Position numbers and translations under genes: made by a program. This document shows positions 22,065-32,002 of a DNA stretch of 64,000 nt, piece by piece. The stretch comes from Dacryopinax spathularia (taxonomy: Eukaryota > Basidiomycota > Dacrymycetes > Dacrymycetales > Dacrymycetaceae), in assembly GCA_037974965.1 (NCBI GenBank), contig JBBPFI010000017.1, positions 310,001-374,000 on the forward strand, read 5' to 3'. Numbering within the stretch: position 1 is the first letter of the stretch; each line of letters starts with the position of its first letter. The notes beneath the pieces are model-generated. The model worked only from the letters and a program-made list of their open reading frames with translations. It was not told where the DNA came from and did not search any database.

Positions 22065-23597
22065 ATGGCTCCATCGAACTTCAAAGCGTTCATTCGTCGC
22101 ATGGAACAAGAGCATGCAGAGCGCACAGCCAATCCGGATGCGGAAGGAGAGTCAGGTCGATCTCCTCCGAGTTCCCAAGGTGCGCTGGTCCAATCTGACC
22201 ATCCTGGATCAGCAGCTGATGAGCGTTCAGATTATCCTCCGGGATCCATGGCACGCGATCTTCAGCCCTCGCCCACTCCCTCTGTCTACTGGGCTAATGA
22301 GTCGATCACCTCGCAAGATCTACTCATGCGTGGATCTCCGGATCCCAGCGGTCGTAGCCCCAGCTATCGTTCCCATACCCCCTCCTACGGCAGTCCCAGC
22401 GGTCGTTCAGGGCGTCGCAGCGCGACGCCTATCAGCCCGGTTCACTCCGCCGTTGTATCCCCCTCCGGCTCACCTACGGTCTCCCCAACGCTCGGTCGCC
22501 GTCGTCCACCTAGCCGTTTAAGCGAGGGTCTGGGTCAGACCAGTGCTGCTCAGCATGAAGATACCGATGACCCCATGCAGGAGTATGATCGCTTTGGATC
22601 CCAATCCCCGGGCGGATATCGCACTCAGTCTCCTCCGTCCAGCTTTCCTGCCGCTACACCGCCTTCCTTATCGAGCGTTCAAGACTTCTATCTACGTTCT
22701 CAAGGTCCGACGCAGTCCCTGGGCGACCGTTGTCATCAAGTTCCTCAGTCCAGCCAGATCAGCAGCATGGGGAGCTTCCGTTCTCAGGTCAGGAACCTGC
22801 CAACGCAGTCCCAGCCAGACGGAGCTCCTTGGATGAACCCGATCCCGTGGCAGCCCTCCCCTCCGGAGTGGCCGCCTCTCCATCAAGGTCCCTCCCCTCC
22901 GACCCCGAGCCCTCCCCACACCCAAGTAGGCCGACAGGATCGTACGCCTCAACCCTCGCAATTGAGCGAGCTCAGCGGCGTGGGGAGCTTCCGTTCTCAG
23001 GTCAGGAACTTGCCAACGCAGTCCCAACCAGACGGGGCTCCTTGGATGAACCCGATCGCGTGGCAGCCCTCTCCTCCGGAGTGGCCGCCTCTCCATCAAG
23101 GTCCCTCCCCTCCGACCCCGAGCCCGCCTCGCACGCAAGTCTCTGGGAACGCTCCGTCTGCGCCCACCGGTCCCTCCTCCCCGCCAGGTCCGGTTCAGAG
23201 GCCTGCTCAAGGAAACTCGACCGGCACTCGCTCTCGCTTGGATCCCAACAGGCGACTTTGGGAGCTCCGTGCGCAGGAGCTGACTGACGAGTTCGGGACT
23301 CGCATCGCAGATATGGAGAACTCGGAGAGCATACTGGCTCCGTATCCCGAGTCCTCACCTCCGTCAAGACCTGCTTCTCCTCGGATCCCTCCGCTCCCCT
23401 TTCATCCCAGGATCCCCGGTCTTCGTGCAACAGAGTGGATGGAGCGAGCTGCACGCGGTCCCATCCCTGTCTTCGACATCTACGAAGAAGAAGAAGACGA
23501 ATTGGATCTGGGGGATGAGAACGTCCTTCGCATCAGTCACGACTTCAGTACGAATATGACGTTCGCCGTCCGCAGGCACCGTGGACCGGCTCCATGA
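22065..23597 (+). CDS. Transposon cargo: Ser/Pro-rich protein with internal duplication
   Basis: This is a single 510-aa exon. Most of it is disordered, rich in Ser, Pro, Arg and Gln, with many SP and SPS sites. A block of about 53 codons is repeated (DNA at 22770-22930 and 22982-23142). Both copies carry GSFRSQVRNLPTQSQPDG and PSPPEWPPLHQGPSPPTP. The last part (ELRAQELTDEFGTRIADMEN) is helical and may be a short coiled coil, followed by an acidic patch. No enzyme domain is visible. A leader intron ends right before the ATG. Some alternative frames are also open because of the repeated Pro/Ser codons, but this one has the longest run and a good start. Confidence 0.65.
   Translation: MAPSNFKAFIRRMEQEHAERTANPDAEGESGRSPPSSQGALVQSDHPGSAADERSDYPPGSMARDLQPSPTPSVYWANESITSQDLLMRGSPDPSGRSPSYRSHTPSYGSPSGRSGRRSATPISPVHSAVVSPSGSPTVSPTLGRRRPPSRLSEGLGQTSAAQHEDTDDPMQEYDRFGSQSPGGYRTQSPPSSFPAATPPSLSSVQDFYLRSQGPTQSLGDRCHQVPQSSQISSMGSFRSQVRNLPTQSQPDGAPWMNPIPWQPSPPEWPPLHQGPSPPTPSPPHTQVGRQDRTPQPSQLSELSGVGSFRSQVRNLPTQSQPDGAPWMNPIAWQPSPPEWPPLHQGPSPPTPSPPRTQVSGNAPSAPTGPSSPPGPVQRPAQGNSTGTRSRLDPNRRLWELRAQELTDEFGTRIADMENSESILAPYPESSPPSRPASPRIPPLPFHPRIPGLRATEWMERAARGPIPVFDIYEEEEDELDLGDENVLRISHDFSTNMTFAVRRHRGPAP
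22770..23142 (+). repeat. Direct repeat of about 160 bp inside the Ser/Pro-rich cargo gene
   Basis: Copies at about 22770-22930 and 22982-23142 are nearly identical and 212 bp apart, a multiple that does not keep the same frame for every base but is read in one frame overall because of the spacer. It looks like a recent tandem duplication. Confidence 0.7.
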
Positions 23598-24036
23598 TCC
23601 CCTGTGCTCTAGATTGTCTACTGTTCTGCTTTCCCAAGAGTCCCGGATCGTAAAAATGTCTCTAGATGCTCTGCGTTGATCGCAGCAGGGTATGCTCTGT
23701 TTCTTTTTCTCTCAGAGAACCGGCTCGAATGTTCCTTCTCTCTCGTTGTCATCCGTAGTACGATCCGTCTGTGTCCTGTCTGTAGGTCTAAGTTCTGGAA
23801 TGAGATCATTGTGCCCGAGTTTGCAGCGTTCCTCCCCAGTCTAGGAGTGAGCGACATCATGGACCGCCAATACGACTTAGTTCCATTCGCTCTCCTCGTT
23901 CGTAAGCCGTCAGATCGAGCCCTGCAGACGTCATTGAAAACGAAAGTAACGTAGTTCAATTATCTATCTATCGATCTGGCACGTAGTCTAATCGCTGTAT
24001 TTCCACCAGCTCCTCAGGATTTATCGGGTGGTATCC
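23598..24036. other. Transposon interior next to the right end
   Basis: This is the spacer between the last cargo gene and the right terminal repeat. A short open frame (23676-23954) has no recognisable content. Nothing else is seen. Confidence 0.4.
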
Positions 24037-24225
24037 CAGGCACGGGAACGAAGAAGCCTGAGGATTGGCCGATCCGATTTATCTGCCGAGGGGCCTAATT
24101 TGGGCGTCAGATCCGGTCGTGCAAAGGCAGTGTTTAGATCGTTACGGGGAGAACCCCTACTAGGCCGTTCAAGCGCCTCAGGTGGAACCGGCCTATTAGA
24201 TCCCGGTCCTCGTCTGCCTAGGGTG
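24037..24225 (-). repeat. Right terminal inverted repeat of the KDZ element
   Basis: This is the reverse complement of the left repeat, 187 of 189 bases the same. It ends in the element's outer bases CCTAGGGTG. Confidence 0.95.
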
Positions 24226-24233
24226 CCGATCAG
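24226..24233 (+). repeat. Right target-site duplication
   Basis: CCGATCAG matches the left copy exactly. Confidence 0.9.
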
Positions 24234-24580
24234 AGCGCGCGCCTAAACCGACGGTCAAATTCTTGGGCGCGTCCTCTCAGCTACGAACCACTCTCCCGAC
24301 CGAAGATCCGCTAACCTATCCTCAACGGGGCGTATTCTCCTATAACGGCGACTATCAGTCTCCATGCTCCTTTATTAGCGAAGGCGTATACGATGCCAAC
24401 TAAACGCCCATAATCGCGTGGAAGGCGCCATCAAGACGATCATGCCATGCGGGCGATAGACGGTGCCTTCGAGCTGTCCATCAGCAGCGATACGATGGGG
24501 CGACATAAAGCCTACATGAGTGGACAACGCTCGTGGTGGACTCTGCCCAACTACTGCGACATCCTACCTACTAGTTCGAC

Positions 24581-25594
24581 ATGGTCAAGCAAAACAACAG
24601 GCCGCCGGTTCCGCCTCCTCTGCCCGAGGGCACCTCCCTTGCAGGCCGCTCGCTCCTGATCACTGGCTCGACGGCCGGCCTTGGATACGCAGCGGCGCTC
24701 ATGGCCCTCCAGCTCGGTGCCTCTCCCGTGTACATAACCGCACGCAACGCGTCTAAGGGCATCAAGTCCAAGGAGCAGATGCTGGCCGACCCGATCGTCA
24801 AGGCGAAGAACCCGAGAGCCAGGGTGGAGATCTACGACCTGGACATGGCGCGGTGGGAGGGGCCAATTCAGTTTGCGGAGAAGTTCATCAAGGATCGGGA
24901 GGAGAAGGGCGAGAAGCTGGACATTGCGATCCTTAATGCGGGCATGGCGGCTGTCACGTATGAGGCGGCGCCGACGGGGAACGAGATGGTCATCCAGGTC
25001 AACTACCTCAGCACCGCTCTTCTTGCGCTACTCCTCCTGCCTCTGCTCAAGAAGAGCACAACCCCTGAGCATACTGCAAGGCTCATGATTGTCTCCTCGA
25101 CCTTGCACTCTTTGCGATACGGTGGTCTCACGGAATGCCTTCCCCCGGAAATCAACTACCTTCACGAGCTCAACGACCCCGCTCAGTTCGCAGCGATGGA
25201 ACGATACGGCCAATCCAAGCTCCTCGTCATGTGGTTTGTCCGACACCTCGCGTCCCGCGTCTCGCCGGACGAAGTCATCATCAACGACGTCTGCCCCGGC
25301 GCAGTGAACACCTCGATCAACGACAGGATGCCGATGTGGATGTGGCCGATCCTCTACTGGAAGCTGACGCGCGTCGCTCACACTCCGGAAGACGGCGCAA
25401 GGTCATACATCTACGCCGTTGCATGCGTGGGTAAGGAGAGCCATGGGCAGTGGTATCAGTGTTCGCACTGGAAGGAATATGGCGACTTTTGCCGGAGCGC
25501 GGAGGGGCAAAAGATGCAAGAGAAGGAGTGGAAGGAGACGATGGAGGTGCTTGAGAAAGTTAGACCGGGAATCAGCAAGATTGTCCCCGCGTAG
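24581..25594 (+). CDS. Short-chain dehydrogenase/reductase, array copy 1 (intronless)
   Basis: 337 aa. The Rossmann glycine motif is TGSTAGLG at about residues 29-36. NAG follows the fourth strand, the catalytic Ser lies in MIVSST, and the YGQSK box gives Tyr and Lys. The motif order and length fit classical SDRs of the retinol-dehydrogenase-12-like fungal group, which use NAD(P)H. The substrate is unknown. The other four copies split the C-terminal 37 residues off with an intron. Here the same region reads through without one, with changed sequence, so this copy lost or never had the intron. The giant transposon ends 355 bp upstream, so much of its promoter may have been displaced. Confidence 0.92.
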   Translation: MVKQNNRPPVPPPLPEGTSLAGRSLLITGSTAGLGYAAALMALQLGASPVYITARNASKGIKSKEQMLADPIVKAKNPRARVEIYDLDMARWEGPIQFAEKFIKDREEKGEKLDIAILNAGMAAVTYEAAPTGNEMVIQVNYLSTALLALLLLPLLKKSTTPEHTARLMIVSSTLHSLRYGGLTECLPPEINYLHELNDPAQFAAMERYGQSKLLVMWFVRHLASRVSPDEVIINDVCPGAVNTSINDRMPMWMWPILYWKLTRVAHTPEDGARSYIYAVACVGKESHGQWYQCSHWKEYGDFCRSAEGQKMQEKEWKETMEVLEKVRPGISKIVPA

Positions 25595-26104
25595 TCGTAA
25601 GATCCATCAGAGTCTGTCCTGTCGTTCTCTGGCTATGTTGACTTCCCTTGGAATAGACGCTCTTCCCCTGCAAACCTCGGTACTTTTAGTCGTTCAGCTC
25701 TGTGATGCGGTATTGGCTGATCCTGCTGCGGGCACTGCCACGCCATGGGCAGCTGCCTTGGCATCCATCAATAAGTGGCGGGGAGCCAGGAATTGTCATG
25801 GACTCTGGCCGGTTCAGGGTTCACCATCACCATCCGACGTGGACTGAATGGCTTCCGTCATCCCAATCTGGCCGAAACCGGGCAGCTCTCTCGGTCACTG
25901 CTTCAACATGCCTTGATTCTTTCACTACTTTTGAGACTGGAAAATGCGTGGGTTGTGAGATAGCGCTGCGTTCTGGCGACTTGTACCATGTCAAGCGAGT
26001 CGTGGATTTTGGAAGTTCGTTTGTCCCGGCACCGTATAAGTACTGGAGGCCATGATGTCTGCTGAACACCATCAAACGCATCAACCTGAACGCCCGCTAG
26101 CAAC
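25595..26104. other. Spacer between SDR copies 1 and 2
   Basis: This is the promoter region of copy 2. No gene and no CACGTG site of the kind found before copies 4 and 5 are seen. Confidence 0.4.
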
Positions 26105-27135
26105 ATGCCTTCTATCCCTGATTTGCCACCCAATACCAGCCTTGCAGGCCGCTCGGTGCTCATCACCGGCTCCAACAGCGGACTGGGGTACCACGCCGCC
26201 CTTCTAAGCCTGCAGCTCGGCGCCTCGCCAGTCTACCTCGCGGTCCGCACCTGCGAGAAAGGCAACGCTGCACGCAGCTCTCTCCTGGCGGACCCGATCG
26301 TCCAGAAACGCAATCCACATGCAATCGTCAAGGTGTACGAACTGGACATGTCCCGCTGGGAGAGCGTGACCGGGTTTGCGAAGACGTTCATCTCGGACCG
26401 AAGAGCGGCTGGTGAAGGACTGGACATCGCGATGCTCAACGCTGGCCTGGCCTATCTCAACTGGCAGTTGGCCCCGACCGGAAACGAGATCACCATCCAA
26501 GTCAACCACCTTTCGACTGCGCTGCTATGCTTGCTGCTCCTTCCGCTACTGCAGGCGAGCACCACATCGGGACATACCGCACGTCTTATGGTCGTCTCGA
26601 GTGGCCAGCATCGCGAGGCCGGCGTGAGCAGATGTCCGCCAGACAACATCAACTACCTAGAGTCGCTTAACAAGAAAGAGCAGTTCTCGACCATGCACAC
26701 CTACGGCCTGAGCAAGCTGCTCCTTATCTTCTTCCTCCGCGAACTAGCCGACAGAGTCAGCAGCAAGGATGTGATCATCAATAACGTCTGTCCGGGCATC
26801 ATCAAGACTGGACTCAGTCGGCAGGCACCGTGGTGGACTGCGCCTATCCTTTGGACCCTCGGGCTGAGAGAAGCGAACCCGGTCGAGAAAGGCGCTGCGT
26901 GTTATATACATGCCGTGGCTTGCGTAGGACCGGAGAGTCATGGCAAGTGGTACCGCCGTATGGCCCTTACTCCGTACGTCCGTCTTTGGAGCGTCTTGTA
27001 ATGGGTGCTGATTGTCTGAACAGGTATGGCCCGTTCGTAACGAGTCCTGATGGACAGAAAATGCAAAAGAAGGTCTGGAAGGAGACGATGCAGGTGCTTG
27101 AAGGGGTTGCGCCTGGCGTTGCGCACAATATTTGA
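26105..27135 (+). CDS. Short-chain dehydrogenase/reductase, array copy 2
   Basis: Exons 26105-26973 and 27024-27135 give 326 aa, with a 50-bp GTACGT..CAG intron. The motifs are TGSNSGLG, NAG, the Ser in VVSSGQH and YGLSK. The C-terminal exon reads YGPFVTSPDGQKMQKKVWKE, parallel to the other copies. It acts on an unknown carbonyl or alcohol with NAD(P)H. All motifs needed for catalysis are present. It shows lower similarity to copies 3-5 than these show to each other. Confidence 0.9.
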
Positions 27136-27841
27136 GCTCTTCGCACTATGCCACACCGATAATTCCTCGATGACGGGTTTCTGCATACCAGTGTGTATAT
27201 AGCCTGATATGCAACGGGGCAATAAAGTGCAACGCTCGCGACGTGATCAGCCCTACAGTCGTAGTCGGGACAAGGACATCAACAGCCAGCTGGCGGTTGA
27301 ATTTCCATTTTGGGACGAGGGTTAAAGGCGTGGGACATCACTGAAACTGTCTTTCGGGGTCCCACCTAGCCCGACGTTCTCAGCGCAAAAATCCCTTAAC
27401 GACCTAAATGGTAACATGTCTGACCAGCCCAACAGGATAAATCGACGGTTCTTCAGAGCTAGTACAATACCCTCCCTATTTTTCTTCGTAGATCCTGGTG
27501 AAGTTGCGGTACTGTACGAGTGGTTGTTCACCAAACCTGGGGACGTGGTGGCTGGGGTCCACACGTGGGAATGAAACGTAAGCCGATGACCGATGGATTT
27601 CGTCAGCTCCTGTTTCACGATGAACCTTCCCGAACTGTTACCTATTCCAACTCCGTCTGCTATGCTACGCAAGCTCACGCGGCTGGCACGCGCAAGCCAT
27701 GTCGTCCGCCTGAGCGATCTTGATTTTCTTGCTCTCGTCTGAGGACAGAGAGTCATATTCAGTTGTGAGTCGCCTGCTAGGCACATATATGGCGCTGCTT
27801 TGCATTCTGAAGCAAGCCAACTCTGCCCCGAAAACCTCAAC
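27136..27841. other. Spacer between SDR copies 2 and 3
   Basis: Intergenic. Nothing gene-like on either strand survives inspection. Confidence 0.4.
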
Positions 27842-28873
27842 ATGCCAACTATCCCTGACCTTCCTGCCAACACCAGCCTCGCGGGTCTTTCGATACTGAT
27901 TACTGGGTCCAATGTTGGATTGGGGTACGAATCTGCCCTGCTCGCATTGCGGCTCGGTGCCTCCCCCGTCTATCTTGCTGTGCGGACTGTTGAGAAGGGC
28001 AACAAGGCACGGGAATCGCTCTTAGCGGATCCTGAAGTCAAGCTGAAGAACCCAAATGCCGTGGTCAAAGTCTACCAGCTCGAGATGGACAAATGGGAAG
28101 GCGTCACCTCGTTCGCCGACAAGTTCATCACGGATCGCAAAGCCGCAGGCGAGGGTCTTGACATTGCCATACTGAACGCCGGCATCATCAATCCCGACTA
28201 CGAGGTAGCGCCTACTGGAAACGAAGAGGTTCTTCAAGTCAACCACCTCTCAACGGCACTTCTGTCCTTACTTCTTCTGCCGCTTTTGGAGGATAGCACC
28301 ACGCCTCAACACACTGCCAGACTGACGATCATCTCGAGTGGGAACCACAAGAACGCGTCCCTGAAGTCGTGCCCACCCGAAGGATCCAACTACGTTGCCT
28401 CTCTTAATGACAAGAAGACTTTCGGCATGATGGAACGTTACAATGTCAGCAAGTTGCTTATCAACCTGTTCCTCCGTCAGTTGGCCGAGAAAGTCCCCAG
28501 CGACAAGGTGATCATCAACACCGTCTGCCCTGGAATGATCAAGACCGAGTTGAATCGCAAGGCTCCCTGGTGGGCGCCGCCCGTCATTTGGCTCCTCCAG
28601 GCAACTCAGGCGAACCCGGTCGAGAAGGGTGCGATGTGCTATATCCACGCTGTGGCTTGCGTTGGAAAGGAGAGTCACGGGAAGTGGTATCAATACAGCA
28701 AATTGGCGACGTGAGTCCGTCGATGTCCAGGCAATGCGCAACGCTGACTGGATACCTATAGCTATTCCAACGTTGTCACCGGTCCGGAGGGTCCAAAGCT
28801 CCAGAAGAGGATCTGGAACGACACGCTGGAGATTTTGCAAAAAGTGGTGCCAAACATTGGCTCTGATATCTAG
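27842..28873 (+). CDS. Short-chain dehydrogenase/reductase, array copy 3
   Basis: Exons 27842-28710 and 28762-28873 give 326 aa. The intron is GTGAGT..TATAG, 51 bp. The motifs are TGSNVGLG, NAG, IISSGNH and YNVSK (Tyr and Lys kept, middle residues changed). The C-terminal exon VVTGPEGPKLQKR is shared with copies 4 and 5. The 3' flank and last exon of this copy resemble sequence found after an SDR remnant at 32470-32800, which points to recombination within the array. Confidence 0.92.
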
Positions 28874-29918
28874 TCGTTGTCAGTTCTGTCTAAGATTCCT
28901 AATCTCATTATCCTACCAGATGAAGGTCGAATCTGGCATAACCGGAATCTTAGAACCCGTTCTGTTCCTCAGGCCCCACCAAAATATCTCTTACTGTGGG
29001 GTTCTGGTCTGTCGAACTCGGCCCTCGATGCTACACCCGTTGCCTAACGATGCTGTCTTATATCGCGGAGTGAAGTCTTGACATAAGGAATAGTCGCCAT
29101 TATATGCTGCCCATTGGTCGATCTACCTATCGTTTCTCGGTACTATCGGACCCGGAGTGTAGGCATCTTAGGCGCTGACGTCACGCCCCCATCCCTATCC
29201 GTTTCAGGCACTCATCGTTTTCCTTGGAAGACGGAGCGATCGTCGTCCTCGTCAACGTCCGGACTTCCGGAGCGTTGTCTACCGGTCATGATGAGGACAT
29301 TTGAATGTCACCCTACGTGCAAGTATCGTAAATCTTGCCAACTCCCATCTTCACGCTGGCTCGTGCTGGTCGACAAGGGCAGGGATACTGGTCATCTTTG
29401 ACCGCTCGGTTTCGCTTCATGCTCCGGTGGTCACCCGCTGGTTAGCCCGAGCTGCGAATACGTCTACTAAGATGTCCCACGAGTAAGAAGGGATCTTCCA
29501 CAGAAGGCTCGGGCCTTAGGCAAGATACTGATGACTCGAGCTAAGAAGGATGTAGGGACTAGGCAAAAATCACGTGCAGGCATGTTTTTGGTGGAGGTCC
29601 ATTGTGCCACTTCCGTGGGACAGGGACACGTACGCGTTGCTGTTAATCAGCGCGCGCTTGCTTCGTCAGCCTCTTCCTCCCTTGAAACCTTCTCGTAGAT
29701 CTCTGGCAACCAAAAATGGCTTAACTGGATGGTGAGCGTTGCGATCGAGCGTGCGCGACACGTAGGCGCAAGCCCCTGCTGCGGTCTGTGCTGACAAATC
29801 GTCTGATCTTGCGGAAATCAATCAACATTTGCGGTACATAAGACTGACCATGCATACCGAGGACAAACATGGTTCTGTCAGTCGACACACCCTAGAACTT
29901 TCGCACTGAAATTCTAGT
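28874..29918. other. Spacer before SDR copy 4 with repeated promoter
   Basis: About 29,500-29,690 is similar to 32,880-33,065 and 35,750-35,935. These form a promoter module repeated in the array. No gene is seen. Confidence 0.5.
29500..29690 (+). promoter_or_regulatory. Repeated SDR promoter module, copy a
   Basis: It carries CACGTG at 29571-29576 inside GCAAAAATCACGTGC, followed by conserved TTTTGGTGGAGG and CTTCCGTGGGACAGG words. The same order recurs before copy 5 and at the end of the array. Confidence 0.55.
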
Positions 29919-30948
29919 ATGCCGACTATCCCTGATCTTCCTCCTGATGCGTCCCTCGCCGGCCTGTCGGTCTTGATCACCGGCGCTAACGTCGGTCTCG
30001 GATACCATGCTGCCCTACTCGCTCTCCGACTGGGCGCGTCTCCGGTCTATCTGGCTGTGCGTACCGTCGAGAAGGGCAACAAGGCGCGCGAGTCGCTTTT
30101 GGCGGATCCTGAAGTGAGCGAGAAGAATCCCACCGCCATCGTGAAGGTGTACGAGCTCGAAATGGCGAAATGGGAAGGGGTCACCTCGTTCGCAGACAAG
30201 TTCATCGCCGATCGCAAAGCGGCTGGCGAAGGCCTCGATGTCGCTATCCTGAATGCCGGAATTGTTAACGTTGGTTTCGAATTGGCGCCGACGGGAAACG
30301 AAGCCGTGCTACAAGTCAACTATCTCTCAACGGCCCTGCTGGCCCTGCTGCTTTTGCCACTCCTTCGCAGCAGCACGACACCGCAGCATATTGCCAGACT
30401 TACGATCATCTCCAGCGGAATGCACACGCGCGCATCGTTGAAGGAGAACCCGCCGGAAAACATCAACTACGTCGCCTCGCTTAACAATAAGAAGACGTTC
30501 GGTGGTGCGGACCGATACGGACTGAGCAAGCTGTTGACCATTTTCTTCCTCCGCCAGCTATCGGAGAAGATCAGCAGCAACGAAGTAATCATCAACACCG
30601 TATGTCCAGGGAAGATAAATACCGAACTCAATCGAAACGTTCCCTGGTGGGCGACGCTATACGTTTGGGCTTTGACGGCCACTATTGCAAATCCGATTGA
30701 GAAAGGAGCGGCTTGCTACATCCATGCTGTCGCCTGTGTGGGGAAAGAGAGCCACGGTCTCTGGTACCAGCACAGCAGATTGACACCGTAAGTGCATCGA
30801 CCTGAAAGGTTGCAAAATGCTCATCATCGGTCACAGATATTCTGACGTTGTTACGGGGCCCCAAAGTCCGAAGCTTCAGAAGAGGGTTTGGGATGAGACG
30901 CTGGAGATATTGCAGAAAGTCGTGCCGGGCATCGGCTCTGATATTTGA
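29919..30948 (+). CDS. Short-chain dehydrogenase/reductase, array copy 4
   Basis: Exons 29919-30787 and 30837-30948 give 326 aa, with a 49-bp intron. The motifs are TGANVGLG, NAG, IISSGMH and YGLSK. It is closest to copy 5, with the same start (MP.IPDLPP), the same intron and only scattered changes. Like the others it is probably a cytosolic or ER-face NAD(P)-dependent oxidoreductase. The substrate cannot be told from sequence. Confidence 0.93.
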
Positions 30949-32002
30949 TGGTCCCCAGACTTCTTGTGTGTACGCTCAACGCTGCTCGTTCTCTCATTGA
31001 GCTCTTCTTGCGTTGCGACCATGACGACAACCTTCCCCAAACTATTCGAGTAACGGTATGCACCATAATACTACCGGCTGCCGTCCCAGCCGCGTCAAAC
31101 GGCTTTTGCGCCTTGGTAAACTCCAGAATAGCTTTCACGAACCTGTTTCCCAGCCGTTCAGTTGGAAGCCAAGGATGGTGATAAGACCACCGTGTATACC
31201 TTTTCGTTGAGTTGGTGAAAGACGAATTGGGCCAGCTTAGCATCTGGAAGAAGTACGAGCCCATGTGGATTCCGGACCTGAATACCGTGAGCAAAGCACG
31301 TCACTCGGGAGAAGACGCAGAAGACGCGCACATGAAGCATGCAGCCTATGGCACCAGCATACCCCGGATCCATGATACCCGCCGAAATGTCGGCGCCAGA
31401 TCTCCAAAGCGAGCTACGAACAAAGATTTGGCCGACGACGTCCTCAGGACAGCAGACCGTCTCGTTGAAATCCACCAGATACGACCCGGGAGTGAGTCGA
31501 AGACGACCGTCTTGGAAGGGAACATCTTCTGTCCCAGCGGTCTTTCGACGGGTGTTGTCGAAATCTATCGTGCCTAATTTGTGGGACGGTGGCTCGATTA
31601 ACTTTCGGTTTCCCCGCGCCGGGGTGAATCTTGGACTTACCAGGGCCCGTCCATGCACGGACCGCCTTGAGACTCAGATCGACGCCACAAGGTTGTACTT
31701 GTGATCTAGAGCACCGCAAACCGCGGAGGATACCGCGTGCGAGGATGTCAGTGCCGGGGAGGATCATGTCGTGGAGCAGCGGGAGGACTGATGACCTATG
31801 GCTTCGTGAAGCACCCGGTTTGACGTTGTCCCTGAGCTCCGCTTTATCAGGTCCTGCTCCCCAGAAGCCGATCGCCGCGTTTCTGGGAAGTCTCTCGTTA
31901 CTCAACTTGGATGTGATGGTGAGACCGTCCGAGACTGTCTCTTCAAAGCTCCGAGATTGACTCTCAGAGAGAATCCGCTGCCCTTATTTCCCGGAGCTCG
32001 GT
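30860..32002. repeat. Segmental duplication, copy 1
   Basis: About 1.14 kb appears base-identical to 34242-35384 (offset 3,382). It covers the last SDR exon, the spacer and the whole dUTPase-like gene. Similarity continues outside in both directions at lower identity (SDR 4 versus 5 on the left, SDR remnants on the right). Confidence 0.85.
31158..31767 (-). CDS. dUTPase / dCTP deaminase-like protein, copy 1
   Basis: Exons on the minus strand are 31641-31767, 31332-31573 and 31158-31277, giving 162 aa. Introns are 67 and 54 bp. The protein starts MILPGTDILARGI, then QVQPCGVDLSLK, LTPGSYLVDFNETV, GQIFVRSSLWRSG and AGIMDPGYAGAIG, then NPHGLVLLPDAKLAQFVFHQL. These match motifs 1-4 of trimeric dUTPases and dCTP deaminases, including the Asp of the MDPGY motif. 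The Gly-rich C-terminal motif 5 that closes the dUTPase site is not visible, so its catalytic class is open. Related fungal proteins lack it too. It would act on deoxynucleotide pools. It lies between SDR genes on the opposite strand. Confidence 0.85.

Larger units (their letters stand above)
8423..24225. mobile_element. Giant KDZ-superfamily DNA transposon, 15.8 kb, with cargo genes
   Basis: The element is delimited by 189-bp terminal inverted repeats (2 mismatches) that begin CACCCTAGGCAG, and by an exact 8-bp target-site duplication. It carries a KDZ transposase on the minus strand (16765-20236) and six further genes. On the plus strand these are at 8770-9460, 11097-14219, 14907-16154, 20497-21495 and 22065-23597, with one on the minus strand at 9953-10867. 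Nearly identical ends mean a recent insertion on an evolutionary scale. It lies between the signal peptide peptidase gene and the first SDR gene, ending about 355 bp before the SDR start. The KDZ assignment rests on the transposase. The boundaries rest on the repeats seen directly. I see no polymerase, protease or capsid-like gene in it. Confidence 0.93.

Noticed and set aside
8423-24225. Polinton/Maverick identity for the large element
   Set aside because: No polymerase, protease, packaging ATPase or capsid-like gene is seen. The duplication is 8 bp and the transposase is of the KDZ type.
24226-24420. A host gene interrupted by the transposon
   Set aside because: An open frame continues on the right side, but the left flank has stops in the matching frame, so I could not show an interrupted gene.
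31158-31905. Larger 153-aa frame starting at 31905 as the true dUTPase start
   Set aside because: The added N terminus has no family likeness, whereas MILPGTDILARGI at 31767 matches the usual beginning.
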